Origin: Streptomyces griseocarneus
Lineage (GTDB): Bacteria > Actinomycetota > Actinomycetes > Streptomycetales > Streptomycetaceae
Assembly: GCA_003674045.1 (NCBI GenBank)
Contig: PENC01000021.1
Location: 62,001 to 126,000, forward strand
Length of the DNA stretch: 64,000 nt
Direction of reading: 5' to 3'
Below are positions 48,293-55,766 of this stretch, piece by piece; positions within the stretch are counted from its first letter, which is position 1, and each line of letters starts with the position of its first letter. The translations under genes were made by a program, and so were the position numbers. Below the pieces are notes generated by a model that was not told the origin of the DNA, did no database searches, and was given only the letters and a program-made list of their open reading frames with translations.

Positions 48293-48754
48293 ATGTCCGT
48301 GACCACCATGCTCGACCAGGGCACGCAGCAGATCACGCGCGTGCGGGTCCTGGTCGGCGAGGACGGCGATGCCGGACGGCGCGGCGACAAGACGCCCGTG
48401 GCGTTCAGCGACTGCCGCTACTACTGCCCGGACCGGGCCACCGTCGAGCAGTGCATCGCGCACCTGAAGGACTCTGACGACCGCCTGCGCAACCGGCCCG
48501 AGGAGCAGATGCTCTGGGACTGGCAGTGCACGTACTTCGAGGCCGACCCCGACAACAAGGCCGGTGGCGGCTCGATCATCCTCGGTGTCGCCTGGTACGA
48601 CCGGGAGTTCTTCGACGACCGTCGTGAGGCGTGGTTCGGCGCCATGCACAAGCGGATCTACAAGGACATCGGGGTGCCGCTGGAGAACATCATCGTCGAG
48701 CACTGGCTGTCCCTGGACCACGCCGCGTGGAACCTGAGCGCGGACGCGGCCTGA
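48293..48754 (+). CDS. hypothetical protein (153 aa)
   Basis: ATG at 48293, CAGGGAGAG upstream. A small globular protein (FSDCRYYCPDRATVEQCIAHLKDSDDRL; LGVAWYDREFFDDRREAWFGAMHKRIY). Co-oriented with the dioxygenase gene 43 bases upstream, probably the same transcript. No motif recognised. Confidence 0.7.
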   Translation: MSVTTMLDQGTQQITRVRVLVGEDGDAGRRGDKTPVAFSDCRYYCPDRATVEQCIAHLKDSDDRLRNRPEEQMLWDWQCTYFEADPDNKAGGGSIILGVAWYDREFFDDRREAWFGAMHKRIYKDIGVPLENIIVEHWLSLDHAAWNLSADAA

Positions 48755-48767
48755 CCGCCTTCCCACC

Positions 48768-48805
48768 GGGCCCCCGCCCGCCTCTACCCGGGTGGGCGGG
48801 GGCCC
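48768..48805. terminator. bidirectional hairpin
   Basis: GGGCCCCCGCCC and GGGCGGGGGCCC, 12 perfect pairs, between convergent genes ending at 48754 and 48809. Confidence 0.88.
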
Positions 48806-48808
48806 ACC

Positions 48809-50062
48809 TCACGCCTTGCGTGCGGCCGTGATCTGGGCCGCGGCAGGCGCCACCAGGATAGGACGGTCCGTCAGCCGGCGCCCGGCCCCCCACCCGGCGA
48901 GGGCGATCGAGGAGAGCAGGACTCCGGCCCCGACGAACGTCTTCGCCGGTGCCGCGTCCACCGCGAAGGGCAGCAGCAGCATCCCGGCCGTCCCGGCCGT
49001 GCGGATGGCCGTCTGGTCCACCGTCAGCAGCCGCAGCCGCACCGGCCCGGGGAACCGCGACAGGTGCGTCCGCAGCGTGATGGCCGAGACGGGGATCAGG
49101 AGCCCGGAGACCAGGCTGAGCGCGAGAACAGCGGGGAGGGTCGTCGCCATGCCGAGTGCGGCGAGCGTCACCCCGGCCGCCGCCCAGGCGCCGCAGTACG
49201 TGCCCAGCCACGGCCACTTCTCGGGCAGGTTGCCGATCAGCAGGTTCCCCGTCAGGGCCCCGGACGCCGTCGCCGCCAGGGCGAAGCCGTACCCGGCGGC
49301 ACCCTGGCCCATCCGGTGGGCGAGCAGGGCGGGCAGGCCGACCGCCGAGACGGCGGCGACGAACAGCCCAGCCGCGTGGACGAGCACCGCGACCCCGACC
49401 CGGGGGTGCTCGCGCAGGACCGGACGCACCCTCACCGGCTCCCGGGCACCTGCCTGCCGGGCTCCCTCCGGCACGGCCGCCATCAGCGCCCGGCGCCCGA
49501 GCCAGGACAGGACGGCTGCCGAGACGGCGAACGTCGCCCCGTCCACGGCGAACAGCTGGACCTCGGAGAAGACCAGCAGCAGCGCGCCGACGCTGCCCGG
49601 CCCGGCCACGGCGGCGATCCGCGTGGTCAGGTCGAACAGCCCGGACACGTGCTGGACCTCGTCCGGCTCCACCAGCTCCGGCACCAGCGCGCCGAGGTTC
49701 GGGTCGAAGACCGCCCCGAGCACCCCGAGCACGAGCACCAGCGCGAGCAGGAGAGAGAACCCGCCGAGGTCCGGCGACCACACGAACGGCACCGCCCCGG
49801 CCACCAGCGTGCGCGCGGCATCCACCCAGGCCAGGCGCCGCCAGGAGGAGAAGCGATCCATGAACCGCCCGGCACCGCCGAGGGCGATGTACGGCAGCGA
49901 CTCCACCACCGCCACCAGGCCCATGAGCGACGCCGAGTGCGTGGAGGCGTACACCACCCACATCACGGCCAGCCCGTACAGCCGGTCACCGAAGGTCGAA
50001 AGCGCCATCGACAGCCACAGGCAGAGCACTGAACGGCGGCGCAGAAGCCGCATATATCCCAT
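48809..50062 (-). CDS. MFS transporter
   Basis: 417 residues with about 12 membrane helices. The first loop has FGDRLYGLAVMWVVYAST and the motif-A-like GGAGRFMDRFSSWRRLAWVDA; the second half begins after PVRVRPVLREHPRVGVAVLV. The pattern fits MFS drug/metabolite exporters of the MFS_3/EntS type. ATG at 50062. Likely an exporter for the product of the local genes, substrate unknown. Confidence 0.85.
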   Translation of the reverse strand: MGYMRLLRRRSVLCLWLSMALSTFGDRLYGLAVMWVVYASTHSASLMGLVAVVESLPYIALGGAGRFMDRFSSWRRLAWVDAARTLVAGAVPFVWSPDLGGFSLLLALVLVLGVLGAVFDPNLGALVPELVEPDEVQHVSGLFDLTTRIAAVAGPGSVGALLLVFSEVQLFAVDGATFAVSAAVLSWLGRRALMAAVPEGARQAGAREPVRVRPVLREHPRVGVAVLVHAAGLFVAAVSAVGLPALLAHRMGQGAAGYGFALAATASGALTGNLLIGNLPEKWPWLGTYCGAWAAAGVTLAALGMATTLPAVLALSLVSGLLIPVSAITLRTHLSRFPGPVRLRLLTVDQTAIRTAGTAGMLLLPFAVDAAPAKTFVGAGVLLSSIALAGWGAGRRLTDRPILVAPAAAQITAARKA

Positions 50063-50212
50063 CGCGCACGATCCTCCGGCACCCGGTTCCCGACGGCAGG
50101 TACGCCACCCTAGGACCGGTCGCCCCAGCCCCACCGGCAAACCCCGAATCCGACCGGAGTCCCGCCCGTGCGCGGGAGCGGCACCGGTCACATGCGAACA
50201 CGGGAGGCAACC

Positions 50213-50950
50213 TTGAGTGCACAATCCGACGTTCAGGCACGCATCTGGGATAATTGGGCCGACCACTACGCGGCGGATTCAGCCGGGAACCTCCCACCCG
50301 AGGACGCGGTCAAGACCCTTACCGGCCTATCTGCCGCAGGCCCCGCTCTGGAACTCGGCGTTGGAGACGGCCGCCTCGCCCTCCCGCTCGCCGCCGCGGG
50401 GATACCCGTCACCGGCATCGACGCCTCACCCCGGATGCTCGACGCCCTCCACGCCCGGCGCGGCAGCCTGCCGGTCCGCACGGTGCTCGGCGACATGGCA
50501 GAACCCGACCTGAGCGACGGCCCGTACCAGCTCGTCTACTGCGCGGCCTCCACGTTCTTCCTCCTGCTCGACCAGAACCAGCAGACGGCGTGCGTCCACA
50601 ACGCGGCCAGGCTCCTCACGCCCGGCGGCACACTCGTCATCGAGGCCGCCGTGCCCGGCGGCCCCGCGCTCCCGTTGGAGGACCACACCCTGGTGCGGGC
50701 ACTCGGCGACGACTTCGCCAAGGTCACCTTCGCCCTCCACGACCGCCGGGCCCAGACCGTTCAGTCCCAGGAGATCCGCTTCGAGCCGGACGGGATACGG
50801 ATGCTGCCCGCGAAGAAGCGGTACGCGTACCCGGGAGAGATCGACCTCATGGCCCGTCTGGCCGGACTCCGGCGCGCGGAGCGGTGGGCGAACTGGCGCC
50901 GCGAAGAATTCACCAGCCACAGCCCCCATCACGTCACCCTCTACCGATGA
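50213..50950 (+). CDS. SAM-dependent methyltransferase
   Basis: 245 residues. Class I fold: motif I GPALELGVGDGRLALPLA near residue 43, acidic loop TGIDASPRML, motif IV YQLVYCAASTFFLLL and LTPGGTLVIEAAVPG. TTG start at 50213 with GGGAGG five bases upstream; an in-frame ATG lies at 50192. Substrate unknown. Divergent from the MFS gene with a 150-base gap that must contain both promoters. Confidence 0.85.
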   Translation: MSAQSDVQARIWDNWADHYAADSAGNLPPEDAVKTLTGLSAAGPALELGVGDGRLALPLAAAGIPVTGIDASPRMLDALHARRGSLPVRTVLGDMAEPDLSDGPYQLVYCAASTFFLLLDQNQQTACVHNAARLLTPGGTLVIEAAVPGGPALPLEDHTLVRALGDDFAKVTFALHDRRAQTVQSQEIRFEPDGIRMLPAKKRYAYPGEIDLMARLAGLRRAERWANWRREEFTSHSPHHVTLYR

Positions 50951-50957
50951 CCCGACC

Positions 50958-50983
50958 GCGGAGGTGACCACGGCCACCTCCGC
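50958..50983 (+). terminator. hairpin after methyltransferase gene
   Basis: GCGGAGGTG and CACCTCCGC, nine pairs, eight bases after the methyltransferase stop. Confidence 0.7.
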
Positions 50984-51051
50984 CAGCAAGGGTCGCTACT
51001 GCTCAGCCTTCGATGGGTCTGCTTCAAGTCCCGGCGCAACAGGACAGAGAC

Positions 51052-51081
51052 CGCCATGGACCCCCGCGGGTGTCCATGGCG
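51052..51081 (-). terminator. hairpin at end of mating-channel operon
   Basis: CGCCATGGAC, ten-base loop, GTCCATGGCG: a perfect ten-base stem, 14 bases after the stop at 51095. Confidence 0.72.
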
Positions 51082-51094
51082 CCTGCATGCTGGG

Positions 51095-52555
51095 TCAGAG
51101 GTTGACTCCGTGGCTGCGGAGGTAGCCCACCGGGTCGATGTCCGATCCGTATTCGGGGCCGGTGCGGATCTCGAAGTGCAGGTGCGGGCCGGAGACGTTG
51201 CCGGTGGCGCCGGAGACGCCGATCTGCTGGCCGCCGCTCACCTGTTGCCCGGCGCTGACGGACAGTGAGGTCATGTGGGCGTACTGGGAGTACTTGCCGT
51301 CCGCGTGCTTGATCACGATCTGGTTCCCGTACGCGCTGTTCCAGCCGGCGGTGACCACGGTGCCCGGGCCGACCGCGCGGATCGTGGTACCGGTGGGAAC
51401 GGGGAAATCCGTACCGGTGTGGTAACCGCTGGACCACATCGAGCCCGGTACGTGGTAGCCGGTGCCGATCGTGGTGTCGCTGACCGGGGCGACCCAGCTG
51501 CCCGAGTTGCCACTGTTCGCTGGCTCGGCGTAGTCCATGCGCTTCATCACCAGGATCCGTGACTCCCAGTAGGACATCGGCTTGATGCGGACGGTGGCGC
51601 CGGTGTGCGGGGCGTCGATGACCTCGCCTCCCCCGATGTACATGGTCACGTGCTCCGGGTAGTCGGCGCTGCCGTCGGTGAAGAGCAGGTCGCCGGGGCG
51701 CAGGTCCTTCACCGACGACACCGTGGTGCCGATCTTGACCTGGTCATACGTCGTGCGCGGCAGGTTCACGCCTACCTTGCTCCAGGCGTATTTGACCAGG
51801 CTGGAGCAGTCACACCCGTTCGCGCCGGTGAAGGGCGGGCTGCACTCGCCGCCGTAGACGTAGGGGGTGTTGAGGGCTTCCTTCGCGGCGGCGACCACCT
51901 TGCCGAGGCCGCCGGAGGAACCCCTGCCCGTCATGGGGGCCGCCCACTTCGTGGCCAGTTTCCGGATGTCGCGGACGTATCCCTGGGTCTCGTTGTACGG
52001 CGGGATGCCGCCGAAGTACTCCACCGCGTACGGGCCGGCGTTGTAGGCGGCGAGCATGTTGTCCGTGTGGTCGCCGGGGACCTTGCGGATGTCGTTGGCG
52101 AGCTTGCAGTCGTAGGAGGCCATCGACGGGACGGCGTCCTTCGGGTTCTTCGGGTCCTTGATGCCGTCGCCGTCGCCGTCGAGGCCTTCGATGGCCCAGG
52201 TGCTCGGGATGAACTGGGCGATGCCCAGCGCACCGGCTCCGCCGTCGGGCGGGTCCGGATCGAAATTCGACTCCGTGAACAGCTGGGCGGCGAGCAGCGA
52301 GGGGGTGACCTCCGGGCAGCCGTGCTTGGCCACCGCGTCGATGATGATGGGCCGCAGCCAGCCGGGAATGTCCTTGGTGTCCGACAACCCTCCGCCGAAC
52401 CCGGCGTTCTCCATGGCATCGCTCGTGTTGTCTTCGCCGATGGCGGAGGTCAGGGCCAGGACCGCGGCCATGATGAGGCCAAGGCCGAGGAACGGGATGA
52501 TGAGCAGGGCGATCACCACCCGCCGGAAGGTCTTCGATTCGCTCTGCTCAGGCAT
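51095..52555 (-). CDS. three-domain peptidoglycan hydrolase of the transfer system (SLT + NlpC/P60 + M23)
   Basis: 486 residues. One membrane helix (residues 13-37) anchors it. Residues ~65-205: lytic transglycosylase, catalytic Glu95 in QLFTESNFDP, with GALGIAQFIPSTW and AAYNAGP. Residues ~215-340: NlpC/P60, Cys250 in CDCSSLVKYAW and His302. Residues ~355-486: M23 zinc endopeptidase with HTGTD (379-383) and HLH (458-460). VirB1-like enzymes usually carry two hydrolase domains; three is unusual. It would open the wall for the channel. Start overlaps the previous gene by eight bases. Confidence 0.93.
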   Translation of the reverse strand: MPEQSESKTFRRVVIALLIIPFLGLGLIMAAVLALTSAIGEDNTSDAMENAGFGGGLSDTKDIPGWLRPIIIDAVAKHGCPEVTPSLLAAQLFTESNFDPDPPDGGAGALGIAQFIPSTWAIEGLDGDGDGIKDPKNPKDAVPSMASYDCKLANDIRKVPGDHTDNMLAAYNAGPYAVEYFGGIPPYNETQGYVRDIRKLATKWAAPMTGRGSSGGLGKVVAAAKEALNTPYVYGGECSPPFTGANGCDCSSLVKYAWSKVGVNLPRTTYDQVKIGTTVSSVKDLRPGDLLFTDGSADYPEHVTMYIGGGEVIDAPHTGATVRIKPMSYWESRILVMKRMDYAEPANSGNSGSWVAPVSDTTIGTGYHVPGSMWSSGYHTGTDFPVPTGTTIRAVGPGTVVTAGWNSAYGNQIVIKHADGKYSQYAHMTSLSVSAGQQVSGGQQIGVSGATGNVSGPHLHFEIRTGPEYGSDIDPVGYLRSHGVNL

Positions 52556-53216
52556 TGGGCAGCCCGACCACGCGCCAGGTGCCGTCGTCGCCGCGGCGGA
52601 GCTTGAGCGCGACGTGCTGCTCGGATGTGACGGAAGGGCCGGTGGCGGGCTTCTCCGTCACCCGGTAGATGACGCGCGCGAATCCCGAGTCCCGGGTAGG
52701 GGCGGGCGCCCCGTCCGGCAGCGTGACGTGCAGGACCTCGGCGGTCACCTGGACCTGGCCGTTCTTCCAGCGCAGCCACTGCTGCGCACCGGCGGTGCCG
52801 CTGGCGCGGTTGCGGAGCTCGGTGGTGAGCTCGCCCGCGGTGTAGGCGGCGGCGCGCCGGGACGCGTCGCCGTACGAGGCGTCCTTGCCGGGCCGGGCGT
52901 CATGGCCGGACCACGCGAGGGTGAACGCGCGGGCCGCTTCCTGCATTGGCGCTGGCAGCGGGCTCGGGGTTGCAGGGACAGGTGCCTTTGAGGACTGCGC
53001 CGCGGGAGCGGAGGCCGTCACATCCGGAGTGGCCGACCCGCGGCCGTCCGCTCCCGGCGAGGGAACAGTCGGACTGGGTACGGGCGCGTGGGCGGCGGGA
53101 CGTTCGGCGTCGTCGCTGCCGAACAGCAGGGTCACCCCGGCCGCTGCCAGTACCGCAGCGGCGATGAACAGCGCGATCGTGCCGCGCTGGGCACGCTTGG
53201 CCTCGGATATGGGCAT
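52548..53216 (-). CDS. membrane-anchored VirB8/TcpC-like protein
   Basis: 222 residues. A membrane helix (GTIALFIAAAVLAAAGVTLLF, residues 12-32), a Pro/Ser/Ala linker, then a domain beginning MQEAARAFTLAWSGHD and ending ALKLRRGDDGTWRVVGL, the cystatin-like pattern of VirB8-type and related transfer proteins. ATG at 53216. Confidence 0.7.
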   Translation of the reverse strand: MPISEAKRAQRGTIALFIAAAVLAAAGVTLLFGSDDAERPAAHAPVPSPTVPSPGADGRGSATPDVTASAPAAQSSKAPVPATPSPLPAPMQEAARAFTLAWSGHDARPGKDASYGDASRRAAAYTAGELTTELRNRASGTAGAQQWLRWKNGQVQVTAEVLHVTLPDGAPAPTRDSGFARVIYRVTEKPATGPSVTSEQHVALKLRRGDDGTWRVVGLPNA

Positions 53217-53288
53217 GAGGGTCCCCCGTCGGGTGGTTGTGGTGCGGTGATCTGGCCGGCCGGGGCCAAGGGCCCCGGCCGTGCGTGC

Positions 53289-55766
53289 CTACGGCCTCGG
53301 CTTGGGCGGGCCGGCTGGGCGGGTGACGCGCCGGGCGGCCCGGGGCGCGGTCGCGGGCTTGGCCGCCGGCTTCTTCGCCGGGGGCACCGGGGGCACTGGG
53401 GTGGGCGGAGTGGGCATCGTCGGCACCGTGGTGGGTCCGGCCGCCGGGGGCTTGGAAGCGCCCGACGCCGTGGCCGGGGTGCCGGGTACCGTCGGTGCGA
53501 TCGCGCCGGCCCGGGGCCCGGGCGGTGCCGTCGTCTTGGGGTTCGGCGCGATCGGCGCCAGGCCCAGATTCACCTGGGCTTTGGTCCCGGTCTGCGCGAC
53601 GAACTTGCCGGCCGTGGCGACGTTGCGCTTGTACTCGGCGCCGAAGTCCTTGGCCTCCTGGATCTTCTTGTCGACCGTGCGGGCCTTGACGGCGGTGAGC
53701 TGTCCGCGCACCTGGTCGGCCCGGTTCTTGGCTGCGGCTGCGCCCCGCTTGGTCGCGGCGATGCCGCGCGGGATGCCCACCGGCGCGCCGGCCGTGGCCA
53801 TGAAGGCGAACTTGGTGGCCTTCGCGCCGTACTTCGCGGCGCCGGCGGCCGCCTTGCCGGTGGCCATGGTGGCCCGCCCGCCCCTGGTCTGGGCCATCTT
53901 GTTGGCGGCGGCCGTGGCCAGGCGCTTTTTCAGGGTCTGCTTGGCCGCTTGCTGGGCGGCGACCTTCGCGGCCGCGCTCGCGCCGCCGGTGCCGACGGCC
54001 GCGGCCGCGTTGGTGGCGAGCCGTGCCGCGGTCCGCAGGCGGCTGGCCTTGCGGTTCGCCTGCGGTGATCCGACCCAGGCGTTACGGGCGGTCTTCACGC
54101 CCTTGCCCAGCGGCTGGCTGAGCCGCCGCGCTTCGCCGCGCGCCTCGCCCCACATCTGCTTCAGGCCCGGCGCGGTCTCGGCGTAGCGGCCGGGGCTGGT
54201 GAAGACGGACCGGCGGGAGCCGCCGACGCGGGCGTTGGCGAGCTTGCGGTTGAGGTTGACCGCGATGGTCTGTGCGGTGGCCTTGATGCGCTTGTGCCCG
54301 GCCAGGCCGGCGAGGGCTGTGACGTCGATGACGATGAATTTCACGGCCAGGACGTCGCCGGTGTCCGCGTCGATGAGGGCGAGGACGATCAGGATGAAGA
54401 TGGCCAGGAAGAGGATGGCCAGGATGATGCCGAGGACGGCCTTGGTGATCGCGGAGACCCACCGCCACAGCGTGGACCGGCCGCCGCCCGGCAGGATGCC
54501 GGCGCACAGGGCCCAGTGGCCGCGGATGGCCTCGAACGCGAGCCAGCCCTGGGAGGTGAGGAACCCGCCGGTGACCAGGAGCATGAGGACGGCCACGATG
54601 AAGGCGGCGATCGCGACGAACAGGGAACTGAAGGCGAGATCCGCGGAGGCGCGTTTGGCCTTGGGCTTCTGCTTGCCGCACGCCCCCTCGAACTTGTCGG
54701 CGGACTTCTTGATCTGCTCGATGTAGTTCGTGTCGAACATCGAGTCGCTCGTCATGGCTTCCCAGTAGTTCATCCCCGACTGGTTGAGGTTGAACTCGGC
54801 GAGCTTGAACTCACGGAACGCCTTGTCGCACGATCCGTCGAAGGTCTCCCCGTAGACCATGAGCTGGTTGGGCTTGACGATGAAGGCATCGACCAGGGCG
54901 TCGGTGATGGGCTTGGCGACGTTGTTCGGGTCGGAGCTGCCCTTCTCGTGCTCGGGGTCCTTGGAGAGCACGATGCTGGCGATCGCGAGCGTGAAGTCCT
55001 TGGCCTTGCCCAGCAGTCCCTCGTCCGACAGGAGCATGGTGGAGCCCTGCGGCTGCGCCTGGTCGTGCTGGCCGAGCAGGACCTGGGCAGGCGAGACCAG
55101 CACGGTCGTGGCGACCGCGGCGACCACCAGGGAGACCCCGATCTCGGCGAAGCCCCGGGAGCGTTCCCGGAACATGATCAGCCAGCCGGCGTAGAGGCCC
55201 GCGAACATCAGGAAGAGGCCCGGAAGCCCCATCCGGTCGATCACCTGGTGCTTGATGGTGTTGGCGATGTTGTCCACCGGTCCGACCAGGACCTGGGCCA
55301 GGCCGAAGTTCAGCGCCCAGTCGATCAGCCAGCAGGTGAAGCCGATGATCCACTTCGCCACGCCGAAGAACAGCTGAGCGATGATGTTCCAGATCTTGAG
55401 GTCGATGTCCTTCCAGCCGCCCGTGTCCGTCTTCACGCTGTAGGCGGAGATCGGGACGCCGTCCTTGTCCTTGACGTTGAAGGGCTGCAGGATGCCGTCC
55501 TTGCCGTCCTTCGGCTTCTTCGACAGGTCCTCGCCTTTCTTGTCCTCCTTCTTGTCGTCCTCGGTCTTCTTGTCGCTGTCGTCGGCCGGCTTCCCCGGGG
55601 TGGGAGAAGCCGACGTGCTCGGCGTGGGCGTCGGGGTAGGGGTTGGAGCGGGCGTGGGGTCGGCGAACGCGATCGGCGCCAGCAGCAGGGTGAACAGGGC
55701 CAGCAGGACGGCGATCAGGCCCAGGCGCCGCCGGGCGCCCGGCACCTGCCGTGCACGGTGGTTCAT
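53289..55766 (-). CDS. VirB6/TrbL-like polytopic membrane protein
   Basis: 825 residues. A signal-type helix (LGLIAVLLALFTLLLAPIAFA) and a PTPTP/Asp-Lys-rich linker lead to about eight membrane helices between residues 120 and 480 (LLMFAGLYAGWLIMF, AIAAFIVAVLMLLVTGGFL, ILAILFLAIFILIVLALI). The last 330 residues are a basic alanine-rich tail (AAAKVAAQQAAKQTLKKRLA; TKRGAAAAKNRADQVRG) ending in a proline-rich region. It probably forms the channel in the membrane. ATG overlaps the VirB4-like stop (ATGA). Confidence 0.83.
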   Translation of the reverse strand: MNHRARQVPGARRRLGLIAVLLALFTLLLAPIAFADPTPAPTPTPTPTPSTSASPTPGKPADDSDKKTEDDKKEDKKGEDLSKKPKDGKDGILQPFNVKDKDGVPISAYSVKTDTGGWKDIDLKIWNIIAQLFFGVAKWIIGFTCWLIDWALNFGLAQVLVGPVDNIANTIKHQVIDRMGLPGLFLMFAGLYAGWLIMFRERSRGFAEIGVSLVVAAVATTVLVSPAQVLLGQHDQAQPQGSTMLLSDEGLLGKAKDFTLAIASIVLSKDPEHEKGSSDPNNVAKPITDALVDAFIVKPNQLMVYGETFDGSCDKAFREFKLAEFNLNQSGMNYWEAMTSDSMFDTNYIEQIKKSADKFEGACGKQKPKAKRASADLAFSSLFVAIAAFIVAVLMLLVTGGFLTSQGWLAFEAIRGHWALCAGILPGGGRSTLWRWVSAITKAVLGIILAILFLAIFILIVLALIDADTGDVLAVKFIVIDVTALAGLAGHKRIKATAQTIAVNLNRKLANARVGGSRRSVFTSPGRYAETAPGLKQMWGEARGEARRLSQPLGKGVKTARNAWVGSPQANRKASRLRTAARLATNAAAAVGTGGASAAAKVAAQQAAKQTLKKRLATAAANKMAQTRGGRATMATGKAAAGAAKYGAKATKFAFMATAGAPVGIPRGIAATKRGAAAAKNRADQVRGQLTAVKARTVDKKIQEAKDFGAEYKRNVATAGKFVAQTGTKAQVNLGLAPIAPNPKTTAPPGPRAGAIAPTVPGTPATASGASKPPAAGPTTVPTMPTPPTPVPPVPPAKKPAAKPATAPRAARRVTRPAGPPKPRP

